A stretch of DNA of 64,000 nucleotides, from the NCBI RefSeq assembly GCF_006715495.1, contig NZ_VFNI01000003.1, forward strand, positions 434,001 to 498,000, in the 5' to 3' direction. This DNA is from Herbaspirillum sp. SJZ106 (GTDB lineage Bacteria > Pseudomonadota > Gammaproteobacteria > Burkholderiales > Burkholderiaceae_D). A program made the translations under genes and the position numbers. Shown in pieces: positions 8,888 through 17,552 of this stretch; position 1 is the first letter of the stretch; the number at the start of each line of letters is the position of its first letter. Under the pieces are notes generated by a model. It worked only from the letters and a program-made list of their open reading frames with translations, ran no database searches and was not told where the DNA came from.

Positions 8888-8910
8888 ATCTGTGAATTGG
8901 ATTCTCAGAT
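8888..8910. promoter_or_regulatory. Candidate LysR operator (23-bp inverted repeat)
   Basis: The arms ATCTGTGAAT and ATTCTCAGAT, separated by three bases, form a palindrome with one mismatched pair. It lies directly before the AAGGTGG ribosome-binding site of the LysR gene and within the divergent promoter region, a position usual for LysR autoregulation. Binding is inferred. Confidence 0.45.
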
Positions 8911-8922
8911 AAGGTGGCGTAC

Positions 8923-9870
8923 ATGGATGCCCGCAGCAGCGAGATGGCGGTGTTTGTGAAGGTGGCGGATATGGCGAGCTTCAGCGCGGCCGCCCGGGCC
9001 CTGAAGCTGACGCCGTCGGCGGTGGGCAAGCTGGTGACCCGGATGGAGGAGCGGCTGGGCGTGCTGCTGTTCCAGCGGTCGACCCGGCACATGGCGCTCA
9101 CGCCGGAAGGCAAGCTGTTTTATGAAAGCTGCGTGCGCATCCTCGACGACATCGAACGCGCCGAATCCGACATCACCCAGAAGAGCGTGGCTGCGCACGG
9201 GCATCTGCGGATAAGCGTGACCTTGCCTTTCGGGACGCACCAGGTGCTGCCGCTCATCCCCGAATTCCATGAGCGCTATCCCGGGATCATCCTCGACATC
9301 TCGCTCACGGATGCCCTGGTCGACCTGCAGAAAGACCAGGCCGACATCGCCATCCGCATGGGCCCGCTGGCCGACTCCAGCATCCATGCGCGCAAGCTGG
9401 GCCAATCGCGCCGGGCGGTGGTGGCATCGCCGGCTTATCTGAAACGCTTCGGCATTCCGCAAACGCCCGACGACCTGGCCGGGCACAAATGCTTCAACTT
9501 CAATTTCCGGCGCGCGATGGATGAGTGGCCGTTCAAGGTCGGCCGGAGCACGGTGCGGCTGCCGGTCACCGGCGGCATGCTGACCAACAACGGCGAGACC
9601 ATGCGCGAGCTGACCCTGGCCGGACTGGGGATCGGCCGCCTGGGCATGTTCCACGTCGGGCCGGACATCCAGGCCGGCCGGCTGGTCGAGATCCTGAAGG
9701 AATACAACCCCGGCGATATCGAGGATATCCATGCCATCTACAACAGCCAGCGTTACATGCCCGCGCGGGTGCGGTTGTTCATCGATTTCCTGATCGAGAA
9801 ACTGGCTGACCGGTTGCGGGCGGATGCCTTTGACCGCGTCGCGGCCGGCCGGACCCGACGGCCCGGTTGA
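8923..9870 (+). CDS. LysR-family regulator, divergent from ABM/Yellow operon
   Basis: This is a full-length (~315 aa) LysR regulator. The N-terminal winged HTH is clear (MAVFVKVADMASFSAAARAL, then LTPSAVGKLVTRMEERLGVLLFQRSTR), and is followed by the effector domain (HLRISVTLPFGTHQVLPLIPE and so on). I prefer ATG 8923 because AAGGTGG lies just before it; GTG 8914 would overlap that site. It faces the ABM/Yellow genes across a 200-bp promoter region, the classic layout for a LysR regulator and its target. Confidence 0.92.
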   Translation: MDARSSEMAVFVKVADMASFSAAARALKLTPSAVGKLVTRMEERLGVLLFQRSTRHMALTPEGKLFYESCVRILDDIERAESDITQKSVAAHGHLRISVTLPFGTHQVLPLIPEFHERYPGIILDISLTDALVDLQKDQADIAIRMGPLADSSIHARKLGQSRRAVVASPAYLKRFGIPQTPDDLAGHKCFNFNFRRAMDEWPFKVGRSTVRLPVTGGMLTNNGETMRELTLAGLGIGRLGMFHVGPDIQAGRLVEILKEYNPGDIEDIHAIYNSQRYMPARVRLFIDFLIEKLADRLRADAFDRVAAGRTRRPG

Positions 9871-9947
9871 GGGAAAAGGAAGGAAACGGAAGCGGCTGGC
9901 CCGGCATCAGGCGGCGTGACGACCCTGCGGAGCGGCGCTTTGCTTCA

Positions 9948-10829
9948 TCACATCGACAAGCCATAGACCTTGGCTGAGGTTTCTCCCCAAAGCGCGTCTT
10001 GCTCGGTTGCCGATAAGCGCGTGCTGGCCCATTCCCGGGTGACCGACACCACCCTGGAATAGGACGCGGCGAGCAGGCAAACCGGCCAGTCGGAACCGAA
10101 CATCAGCCGCTGCGGCCCGAACAGTTCCAGCGCGGTATTGAGGCACAGCAGGATATGGTCGAAGTCGCGCAGGCACAATCCGCGCATCCAGTCGGCTTCG
10201 GTGAGCAAGCCGGACAGCTTGCAGGCGACGTGCGGCATGGCGGCCAGTTCCCGCGCCTGCTCGCGCCAGCGTTCGAAGGCCCCTTTGTTCTTGCGGAATT
10301 CCTTGAGCGCCGGTTTTCCCAGATGGTTGAGCACCAGCCAATGCTTGTCGTGGCGGGCGCAGAAGGCCCGGATGGATGACAGCTGGCTTTCATGCACCAG
10401 CACGTCGTAGACGTAGTTGCGCTCTTGCAGCCAGCGGATTCCCTCGTTGAACTGCGGTTGCGCCAGGAATGCCGGCGGATCGCTCTCGTCCTGGATCTGG
10501 TGGCGAAATCCCAGCAGCTTGTCGCGGCCCCATTGCCCGACATGTTCGGCCAGTTCGGGCGAGGAAATATCTTCCCAGCCGATGACGCCCGCGATGCGGC
10601 GATCCTGCCGCGCCAGTCCCAGCAGGAATGCAGTTTCATCGCGACCGGGGCGCGCCTGCACCGTGATCGATGCATGCAGCCCGTGCGCTTCAAGCAGCGG
10701 CTGGAACTGGTACGGCAACCGATCCTGCGCCAGCAGATCCATCTCGGCGCCGATCCACGGATAGTCCTCCGAGCGATAGTGCCAGAAATGCTGGTGCGCA
10801 TCGATCCGTAGCGGCTTTTTGGGGTTCAT
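9948..10829 (-). CDS. Amidohydrolase-family sugar lactonase (fuconolactonase-like)
   Basis: This 293-aa TIM-barrel metal hydrolase of the amidohydrolase-2 family resembles L-fucono-1,5-lactonase. Metal and substrate motifs visible are DAHQHFWHY (HxH) at residues ~10-18, VNHLGKP-type LNHLGKPAL and FGSDWPV near residue 240. It is the last gene of the xylose block, 66 bp after the dehydrogenase, so its natural substrate is most likely D-xylono-lactone or a related pentonolactone. The classical Caulobacter XylC lactonase is of an unrelated family (SMP-30), so this would be a replacement by a non-homologous enzyme. Substrate assignment is inferred from context. Confidence 0.85.
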   Translation of the reverse strand: MNPKKPLRIDAHQHFWHYRSEDYPWIGAEMDLLAQDRLPYQFQPLLEAHGLHASITVQARPGRDETAFLLGLARQDRRIAGVIGWEDISSPELAEHVGQWGRDKLLGFRHQIQDESDPPAFLAQPQFNEGIRWLQERNYVYDVLVHESQLSSIRAFCARHDKHWLVLNHLGKPALKEFRKNKGAFERWREQARELAAMPHVACKLSGLLTEADWMRGLCLRDFDHILLCLNTALELFGPQRLMFGSDWPVCLLAASYSRVVSVTREWASTRLSATEQDALWGETSAKVYGLSM

Positions 10830-10895
10830 GGGGCGGGTTGCGCGCGATGGCTGGTGGGAAAACCGGGCTCGGAGATCGTCATTGGGATATCCGCC

Positions 10896-11705
10896 TCAGG
10901 CGCCGAGCCAGCCGGCATCGACGTAGTAGTTGCGCCCGCTGCACATGGCCGCGCTGTCGGAGGCCAGGAACAGCGCCATCGCCGCCACGTCGTGCGGCTC
11001 GATGCGCTTGGGCAGGCATTGCGAGGACAGGATGTTGGCTTCCTCCTCCGGGTTGTGCCACAGGCGCGTCTGGCGCGGCGTGCGGACTGCGCCGGGCAGG
11101 ATGCAGTTGACGCGGATGTTGTGCGGGCCAAGGTCGCGCGCCAGTCCGTGGGTGAGGCCTTCGATGGCGGCCTTGGCGGTCATGTAGAGCGTCAGGTTGG
11201 GCAGGCCCAGGTGCCACGAAATGGAACCGAAGTTGATGATCGCCCCGCGCCCTTGTTCGCGCATGCCGGGCGCGACCGCTTGCGCGCAGAAGAACTGGTG
11301 GCGCAGGTTGACCGCCATGCGTTCGTCCCAATAGGCGGGGCTGACATCGTCCAGCGCATGGCGGTCGTCGTTGGCGGCGTTGTTGACCAGGATATCCACC
11401 GCGCCGACGGTTTCCCCGATGCGCGCAAAGGTGGCCGCCAGCGCGTCCAGGTCGCGCAGGTTGCAGTGCAGGAAGGTGGGCGCGAAGGCCGCATCTTTCA
11501 GCGCCGCTTCCAGCGCGCGGGATTCCTGGTCGGCAATGTCGAGGAAGAAAACGTTCGCGCCCTGTTCGACGAAGGCGGTGACCAGCGCGGCGCCGATGCC
11601 GGTGCCGCCGCCGGTGATGACCACACGCTTGCCGGCCAGGCTGGGATAAATGGCGTGCTCCATGGCGCCGGCGGAGGTCGATGCGGGTTGAGTTGATGCG
11701 GTCAT
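10896..11705 (-). CDS. xylB: SDR D-xylose 1-dehydrogenase (Caulobacter XylB type)
   Basis: This is a 269-aa short-chain dehydrogenase with TGGGTGIG (NAD site), the NNAANDDRH loop, and a Y-x3-K catalytic pair in LYMTAK. From AIYPSLAGKRVVITGGG onwards it follows the Caulobacter NAD-dependent xylose dehydrogenase closely: FLDIAD-SRALEA, YWDERM-VNLRH, INFGSISWHLGL, CSGRNYYVDAGW. It oxidises D-xylose to D-xylono-lactone, the first step of the non-phosphorylative pathway. Note that in enteric bacteria the name xylB means xylulokinase, which this is not. It sits after xylH and before the lactonase. Confidence 0.88.
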   Translation of the reverse strand: MTASTQPASTSAGAMEHAIYPSLAGKRVVITGGGTGIGAALVTAFVEQGANVFFLDIADQESRALEAALKDAAFAPTFLHCNLRDLDALAATFARIGETVGAVDILVNNAANDDRHALDDVSPAYWDERMAVNLRHQFFCAQAVAPGMREQGRGAIINFGSISWHLGLPNLTLYMTAKAAIEGLTHGLARDLGPHNIRVNCILPGAVRTPRQTRLWHNPEEEANILSSQCLPKRIEPHDVAAMALFLASDSAAMCSGRNYYVDAGWLGA

Positions 11706-11787
11706 GCTGAGGGACTCCGGAAATAGGGTGAAATACCGGCCGGGCCAAGCCCGGCGAAAAATGGATAATAAGATGAATATCGGATGC

Positions 11788-12933
11788 TCAGCGTCCCGAA
11801 CGGGTACTGACGTCGACCCAGACGGCCAGCACCAGGATGCTGCCCTTGACGATCATCTGCCAGTAGGTGCCGACATCGAGCATCGACATGCCGTTGTCCA
11901 GGCTGGCCATCACCAGCGCGCCGATCAGCGCGCCGTAGATGGTGCCCGAGCCGCCGCGCATGGAGGTGCCGCCGATGAAGCAGGCCGCGATCGCATCGAG
12001 CTCGCCCATGTTGCCGGCCGAGGGCGAACCGGCGGCCAGGCGCGCGGTGTTGACCAGGCCGGCCAGCGCGCACATCACGCCCATGATGCCGAACACCCAG
12101 AGCTTGACCGCCTGCACGTTCACGCCGGACAGGCGCGTGGCTTCCATGTTGCTGCCCACCGAATAGATGCGGCGGCCGAATACGGTTTGCGTGGTGATGT
12201 AGCTGAACAGGCCCAGCAGCGCCAGCAGCATCAGCACCGGCACCGGGATGCCGTCATAGCTGTTGAGCGTGCGCACGAAGGCCAGCAGTACGGCGCCGAT
12301 GAGCAGCACCTTCACCGCATCGCGCCACAAGGCCGGCACCGGCAGCGCGTGGCGCGCGCGGTTGGCGCGCTGGCGCCAGGTCAGACCCAGCGTCAGGGCG
12401 AACAGGATCAGCATCAGCGCAATCCCCAGTTGCGGCGGCAGGTAGCCTTGCCCCAGATACACCAGGTGATCCGACACCGGCGCGATGGTCAGGCCGCCGG
12501 TCACGCCCAGCAGCACGCCGCGAAAGGCCAGCATGCCGCCCAGGCCGACGATGAACGAGGGAATCCGCTTGTAGGCGGTCAGGTAACCGCTGAACAGCCC
12601 GAACGCCAGGCCCAGCGCCAGCACCAGCGGCAGGCTGAGCGCCAGCGGCAGGTGGTAGGTCACATCCAGGATGGCGGCCACGCCGCCGAGCAGGCCGAGC
12701 AGCGAGCCGACCGACAAATCGATCTCGCCGGCAATGATGACCAGCACCATGCCGCAGGCCAGGATGCCGGTGACCGCCATCTGGCGCAGCAGGTTGGACA
12801 GGTTGCGGGGCGTGACGAAACCGCCCTCGGTCTGCCAGCTGAAGAAGGCCCAGATGATGGCGATGGCGATGAGCAATGCGATGATCTTGTAGCGGCCGAA
12901 AATCTGCTTGATGTTCGTTGTTCTCATACTCAA
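11788..12933 (-). CDS. xylH: D-xylose ABC transporter permease XylH
   Basis: This is a 381-aa inner-membrane permease of the ribose/xylose (BPD_transp_2) family with about ten hydrophobic segments. Signature parts are GMVLVIIAGEIDLSVGS in the early helices, SFIVGLGGMLAFRGV, and the cytoplasmic coupling loop NMEATRLSGVNV. It pairs with XylG and XylF to import xylose. It begins 16 bp after xylG; ATG 12927 is an alternative start six bases in. Confidence 0.93.
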   Translation of the reverse strand: MSMRTTNIKQIFGRYKIIALLIAIAIIWAFFSWQTEGGFVTPRNLSNLLRQMAVTGILACGMVLVIIAGEIDLSVGSLLGLLGGVAAILDVTYHLPLALSLPLVLALGLAFGLFSGYLTAYKRIPSFIVGLGGMLAFRGVLLGVTGGLTIAPVSDHLVYLGQGYLPPQLGIALMLILFALTLGLTWRQRANRARHALPVPALWRDAVKVLLIGAVLLAFVRTLNSYDGIPVPVLMLLALLGLFSYITTQTVFGRRIYSVGSNMEATRLSGVNVQAVKLWVFGIMGVMCALAGLVNTARLAAGSPSAGNMGELDAIAACFIGGTSMRGGSGTIYGALIGALVMASLDNGMSMLDVGTYWQMIVKGSILVLAVWVDVSTRSGR

Positions 12934-12949
12934 TTCCAGGTTGTTTTAT

Positions 12950-14506
12950 TTATGCGGCAGCGCTGTGCGTTGCCTGGTGTTGCGCCGATTGGTTGATGGC
13001 GGCCGCCAGCACCGTCTCCTGCGTCAGGTTTTCATTGACGAAGTCGCCGCGCAGCTTGCCTTCGCCGATGACCAGCACGCGGTCGGACACGCCCAGCACT
13101 TCGGCCAGTTCGGACGACACCATGATGATGGCCACCCCCTGTTTGGCCAGCGCCGCGATGAGCCGGTAGATTTCTGCCTTGGCGCCGACATCGACGCCGC
13201 GCGTAGGCTCGTCGAGGATGAGCACCTTGGGTTGCGCCAGCAGCATTTTCGCCAGCACGGCTTTTTGCTGGTTGCCGCCCGACAGGCCGGTGATCGGCAG
13301 GAAGGGGCTGGACGTCTTGAGCTGCATGCGTACGATTTCGTCCTGGATGGTCTTCAGTTCGGAACCGGCGTCGATGCGGGTGCGGTGCGAAAACCGGTCC
13401 AGCACCGTCAGCGTGATGTTCTGGCCGACCCCGAGATCGGGCACGATGCCGTGCTGCTTGCGGTCTTCCGGCACCATGCACAGGCCGAGGCGGATCGACT
13501 TGAGCGGCGTGCTGGTATCGACCTGCACGCCGTCCATGAAGACCTTGCCCTCGTGGCGGCCGGGATAAGCGCCGAACAGGGCCGACACCAGTTCGGTGCG
13601 GCCGGCGCCGACCAGCCCGGCAATACCGACGATCTCGCCGCGGCGCACCGCCAGCGACACGTCGTCGACGCGCTTGCGCCTGGGGTTGTCGACATCGAAG
13701 CAGGTGACGTTGCGGGCCTCGAACACCACTTCGCCGATCTCATGGTCGCGGGTCGGATACATCGCCGTGATTTCGCGCCCGACCATCTGCGTGATGATCT
13801 GATTGACATCCAGCGACTGCATCGGGGTGGTGGCGATATGCTTGCCGTCGCGGATCACCGAGATGGTGTCGCAGACTTCGGCCACCTCGTCGAGCTTGTG
13901 CGAGATGTATACGCAGGCCACGCCTTTGGCCTTGAGGTCCTTGATGATCTTGAGCAGGATCGCGATTTCCGACGAGGTCAGCGACGACGAGGGCTCGTCC
14001 AGGATCAGCAGGCGCGCCTTCTTGTTGAGCGCCTTGGCGATTTCCACCAGTTGCTGGTGGCCGCCGCCGTACTGCATCACCGGCAAGGCCACGTTGATGT
14101 CGGGCATGTTCAGTTCGCGCATCAGTTCTTCGGCGCGGCGATACATGGCCGGATAATTCATGCGGCCGCCGGGCAGGGTGATCTCGTGGCCCATGAAAAT
14201 GTTTTCGGCCACCGACAGTTCCGGCACCAGCATCAGTTCCTGGTGGATGATGACGATGCCGGCCGCTTCGGTGTCGCGCACCGACTGGGCCGCGAGCGGC
14301 TTGCCATCCCAGCGGATCTCGCCGTCCCAGGTGCCGTGCGGATAGACGCCGGACAGGATCTTCATCAAGGTGGATTTGCCGGCGCCGTTTTCGCCGCACA
14401 GGCCGACGCATTCGCCGGCCTTGATCTTGAGGTCGATGCCATCCAGGGCGCGGACGCCGCCGAACTGCTTGACGATGCCCTTCATTTCTAACAAATACTC
14501 AGACAT
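12950..14506 (-). CDS. xylG: D-xylose ABC transporter ATP-binding protein XylG
   Basis: This is a 518-aa double-ATPase protein of sugar ABC importers. Domain 1 has Walker [10 protein letters not shown], and Walker [12 protein letters not shown]; domain 2 has the degenerate A motif [10 protein letters not shown], signature LSGGNQQK and [12 protein letters not shown], as in XylG/RbsA proteins. Start [17 protein letters not shown] at 14506 matches the family N-terminus; the frame is open upstream but unlike any ABC protein. It is separated from xylF by 231 bp that contain two stem-loops, unlike the tight xylG-xylH spacing. Confidence 0.94.
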   Translation of the reverse strand: MSEYLLEMKGIVKQFGGVRALDGIDLKIKAGECVGLCGENGAGKSTLMKILSGVYPHGTWDGEIRWDGKPLAAQSVRDTEAAGIVIIHQELMLVPELSVAENIFMGHEITLPGGRMNYPAMYRRAEELMRELNMPDINVALPVMQYGGGHQQLVEIAKALNKKARLLILDEPSSSLTSSEIAILLKIIKDLKAKGVACVYISHKLDEVAEVCDTISVIRDGKHIATTPMQSLDVNQIITQMVGREITAMYPTRDHEIGEVVFEARNVTCFDVDNPRRKRVDDVSLAVRRGEIVGIAGLVGAGRTELVSALFGAYPGRHEGKVFMDGVQVDTSTPLKSIRLGLCMVPEDRKQHGIVPDLGVGQNITLTVLDRFSHRTRIDAGSELKTIQDEIVRMQLKTSSPFLPITGLSGGNQQKAVLAKMLLAQPKVLILDEPTRGVDVGAKAEIYRLIAALAKQGVAIIMVSSELAEVLGVSDRVLVIGEGKLRGDFVNENLTQETVLAAAINQSAQHQATHSAAA

Positions 14507-14544
14507 GCCTGCTCTCGTGGGATAAAAACGGCCGGAACTGGCCG

Positions 14545-14572
14545 GAACTTCATGGCGGTGCCATGGAAGTTC
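14545..14572. other. Stem-loop in xylF-xylG gap (5' region of xylG)
   Basis: Arms GAACTTCATGGC and GCCATGGAAGTTC pair with one bulged base around GGT, about 40 bp before the xylG start. A tandem GGCCGGAACT pair precedes it at 14530-14549. Confidence 0.5.
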
Positions 14573-14677
14573 GGGGCGATAAAGCATGCGATGAGGCAGG
14601 CGACGGCCGGGCATCGCACCGGCATCGGCCATGTCCCGTCGCCCATCGCCCATCGCCATCAGGCGCATGGAACCAAT

Positions 14678-14731
14678 AAAAAAATGAAGCGAACGCCGCG
14701 ATCCGGAGCGGCGCTGTGCCGTTCCGGATCG
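14678..14731 (-). terminator. Stem-loop after xylF, possible partial terminator
   Basis: On the minus strand the arms CGATCCGGA..GGC and GCC..TCCGGATCG (14699-14731) form a strong stem just past the xylF stop. A run of seven T lies 14 bases further on, too far for a textbook terminator. It may limit readthrough into xylGH or protect the xylF message from 3' decay, as seen for other binding-protein genes. The role is inferred. Confidence 0.5.
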
Positions 14732-14737
14732 TCGGGT

Positions 14738-15754
14738 TTATTTGCCGCCGATTTGCGCTTGCGTGTAGAAGCCGTCATCCACCAGGATGTTGACGTTGGC
14801 CTTGGTCAATGGGGTCGGCTTGAGCAGGACGGTGTCGACCTTCTTGAAACCGTTGTCATATTGCGAGTTGTAGGAAGGCTTCTCGTTGCGCGCCAGTTGC
14901 ACCGACAGGTTGGCCGCTTCGGAGGCGATCAGCTTGAGCGGCTTGTACACCGTCATGGTCTGGGTGCCGGCGACGACGCGCTTGACCGCGGCCAGGTCGG
15001 CATCCTGGCCGGAAACCGGCACCTTGCCGGCCAGCTTTTGCGCCGCCAGCGCCTGGATGGCGCCGCCGGCGGTGCCGTCGTTGGACGCGACGATGGCATC
15101 GATCTTGTTGTTATTGGCGGTCAGCGCGTTTTCGACGATGGACAAGGCCTCGGTCGGGTTCCAGTCCTTCACCCACTGCTGGCCGACAATCTTGATGTCG
15201 CCCTTGTCGATGTATGGCTTGAGCACCTTCATCTGGCCTTCGCGCAGCATCTTGGCGTTGTTGTCGGTGGGCGAGCCGCCCAGCAGGTAGAAGTTGCCCT
15301 TGGGCTGGGCCTTGACCACGCCTTCGGCCTGCATTTCACCGACTTTTTCGTTGTCGAAGGAAATATAGGCATCGACATCGGCATTCAGGATCAGGCGGTC
15401 GTACGACAGGACCTTGATGCCGGCCTTCTTGGCTTCCTTGATGGTGTTGGTCAGCACGGTCGCGTTGAACGGCACGATGACGATGACATCGACGCCGCGC
15501 GAAATCAGGTTCTCGATCTGGGAGATCTGGCGCGCTTCGCTGGCGTCCGCCGACTGGACAAAGACTTTCGCGCCCAGTTTTTCCGCGGCCGCGGTAAAGA
15601 AATCGCGGTCGCGCGCCCAGCGTTCGACGCGCAGGTCGTCGATCGAAAAGCCGATCTTGGGGTTTTTGGCATCCGCCATGGCGCTGGTGCTGACCAGCGA
15701 GATGGTCGTCATCGCCATCAAGGCCAATACACTTTTTTTCAGAATTGCGTTCAT
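14738..15754 (-). CDS. xylF: D-xylose-binding periplasmic protein XylF
   Basis: This is a 338-aa periplasmic sugar-binding protein. A signal peptide (MNAILKKSVLALMAMTTISLVSTSAMA) precedes the mature part. The sequence tracks E. coli XylF throughout: IDDLRVERWARDRDFF, VQSADASEARQISQIENLI, ISFDNEKVGEMQAEG, GGSPTDNNAKMLREGQMK, ALTANNNKIDAIVASND, VSGQDADLAAVKR. It delivers D-xylose to XylGH. It is the first gene of the minus-strand xylose operon and lies opposite xylR. Confidence 0.95.
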   Translation of the reverse strand: MNAILKKSVLALMAMTTISLVSTSAMADAKNPKIGFSIDDLRVERWARDRDFFTAAAEKLGAKVFVQSADASEARQISQIENLISRGVDVIVIVPFNATVLTNTIKEAKKAGIKVLSYDRLILNADVDAYISFDNEKVGEMQAEGVVKAQPKGNFYLLGGSPTDNNAKMLREGQMKVLKPYIDKGDIKIVGQQWVKDWNPTEALSIVENALTANNNKIDAIVASNDGTAGGAIQALAAQKLAGKVPVSGQDADLAAVKRVVAGTQTMTVYKPLKLIASEAANLSVQLARNEKPSYNSQYDNGFKKVDTVLLKPTPLTKANVNILVDDGFYTQAQIGGK

Positions 15755-16202
15755 TGCCTGATCTCCAATGTCATTATGATTTTTAAAGGGGCATCTTCAG
15801 GGGCATGGCTAGTGCCAGTCCCATGTGCAAGCTGGCGACCGGCCCCTTGTCATGAGGTCGATCCGCTTGCCGTTACCGTGTTGCCGGTTTGCCGCCTCGC
15901 TCCGTAAATTCACGGAGGAGAAGTCTCTTGCTATGCATCAAGGCCTTTTGAATAATTGCTATCGGTTTTGATGTGAGGCCGATACTAGCAACCGCCGATT
16001 CATGTCTACAATTACGAAATTCACCAACCGGGATAGCGATTCTTTCTGTTGCGGTTGCACAAAGCGGTGGTCCGACCAATGGGCCGCTACAATCCCTCTG
16101 CTGTAAGAAAAATGTCAGCCAGCAGAGCTGGGAGCGAAAAGACCGCGCGCACCGATGGCCGGAGACAGCGCTGGGAGGCCGGCGCCAAGAGGAGAGTGCA
16201 GA
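15755..16202. promoter_or_regulatory. Divergent xylF / xylR promoter region
   Basis: This 448-bp gap must hold promoters for both transcription directions and XylR binding sites. Two structures are visible: a perfect CTCCGT/ACGGAG hairpin at 15900-15917 on the xylF side, and an imperfect inverted repeat TTGCTATCGG (15956-15965) / CCGATACTAGCAA (15979-15991). The second is a candidate XylR operator. No -35/-10 boxes are claimed. Confidence 0.5.
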
Positions 16203-17477
16203 GTGGCAAGAGTGCCAACAGTGCATCGTATTGCATTGCTGTTCAATGCGAACAAGATATTCGACCGCGAGATCATTGCCGGCATCGGCGAATACCTCAG
16301 CAGTACGCGCGCCTCATGGGACCTGTACCTGGAGGAGGATTTCCGCACCCGCCTGCAAGGCATCGAGCGCTGGCAAGGGCACGGCATCATCGCCGAATAC
16401 GACGACCCCGCCACCGCCGAGGCCTTGTCGCGGGTGCGCCTGCCGGTGGTCGCCATCGGCGGCTCGTATGCCGATGAGAGCTTCTATCCGGAAGGCCGGC
16501 CCTATGTCGCCACCGACAACTTCAAGCTGGTCAAGCTGGCCTACGACCACCTGATCGAGGCCGGCCTGCAGAACTTCGCCTTCTTCAGTCTGCCCGCGGC
16601 CGGCGGCAATCGCTGGGCGCAGGAGCGCGAGCGGATTTTCGACTCGCTCACGCAGCGCGACGGCATCCAGGGCTACATCTATCGCGGCGTCGGCACCAGC
16701 GCGCAGTCCTGGGACAGCGCCGTGGAGCAGCTGATCGCCTGGGTGCGCAGCCTGCCCAAGCCGATCGGCATCATCGCCGTCACCGATGCGCGCGCGCGCC
16801 AGCTGTTGCAGGCCTGCCTGTTCGCCGGCATTGCCGTGCCCGAGCAAGTAGCCCTGATCGGCATCGACAACGACCCGCTGGCGCGGGTGCTCACGCGCGT
16901 GCCGCTCAGTTCCGTGATCCAGGGGACGACCGAGATGGGCCGCACGGCGGCGCACTTGCTGCACCAGATGCTGCACGGCGCCCAGTTCCCCAACACCCGC
17001 ATCCTGGTGCCGCCGGCCGGCATCAATGTACTGGCATCGAGCCGCCATGAAGTGCGCAATCATCCGCACGTGATGCAGGCGCTGCACTTCATCCGCCAAT
17101 ATGCCTGCCAGGGGATCAAGACCGAACAGGTGGCCGATTACGTCGGCATCTCGCGCTCCTCGCTGGAATGGTATTTCCGGCGCGAGCTGGGGCGCAGCGT
17201 GCACGATGAAATCCTGCGTTTCAAGCTCGATGCCGCCAAGAGCCTGTTGCAACAGGACGGCAGCAATGCCGCCGACATCGCCGTCACTTGCGGCTTCACG
17301 TCGGTGCAATACATGCACGCCGTCTTCAAGCGCGAACTGGGCTGCACGCCCAGGGAATACCAGGAACGCTTGGCCGGTGGCGGCGAGACGCCCAGGCAAG
17401 CGCCCCAGCGGCCGGGGAAAAAGCTTTCGGCGGCCGCATCGATACTGGCGCCGCCATCGGACGGCAGCGGCAACTGA
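16203..17477 (+). CDS. xylR: Xylose operon regulator XylR (AraC family)
   Basis: This is a 424-aa transcription factor with an N-terminal periplasmic-binding-like sugar sensor and a C-terminal AraC double HTH. Matches to E. coli XylR include HRIALLFNANKIFDREI, IGEYL, LYLEEDFRTRL, VVAIGGSYAD, ATDNFKLV, IIAVTDARARQLLQ and IGIDNDPLAR. The C-terminal part is ALHFIRQYACQGIKTEQVADYVGISRSSLE followed by the AraC signature region (CGFTSVQYMHAVFKRELG..P-EY). GTG 16203 is chosen because AGGAG lies eight bases before it and the family N-terminus starts there. It should activate xylFGH and the enzymes when xylose binds. Confidence 0.93.
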   Translation: MARVPTVHRIALLFNANKIFDREIIAGIGEYLSSTRASWDLYLEEDFRTRLQGIERWQGHGIIAEYDDPATAEALSRVRLPVVAIGGSYADESFYPEGRPYVATDNFKLVKLAYDHLIEAGLQNFAFFSLPAAGGNRWAQERERIFDSLTQRDGIQGYIYRGVGTSAQSWDSAVEQLIAWVRSLPKPIGIIAVTDARARQLLQACLFAGIAVPEQVALIGIDNDPLARVLTRVPLSSVIQGTTEMGRTAAHLLHQMLHGAQFPNTRILVPPAGINVLASSRHEVRNHPHVMQALHFIRQYACQGIKTEQVADYVGISRSSLEWYFRRELGRSVHDEILRFKLDAAKSLLQQDGSNAADIAVTCGFTSVQYMHAVFKRELGCTPREYQERLAGGGETPRQAPQRPGKKLSAAASILAPPSDGSGN

Positions 17478-17552
17478 CAGGCATCAAGGACAAACGGGCG
17501 AATGAACATACCGATGGATCCGCAATTCAATCCATTGCCAAATTTTTAGACG

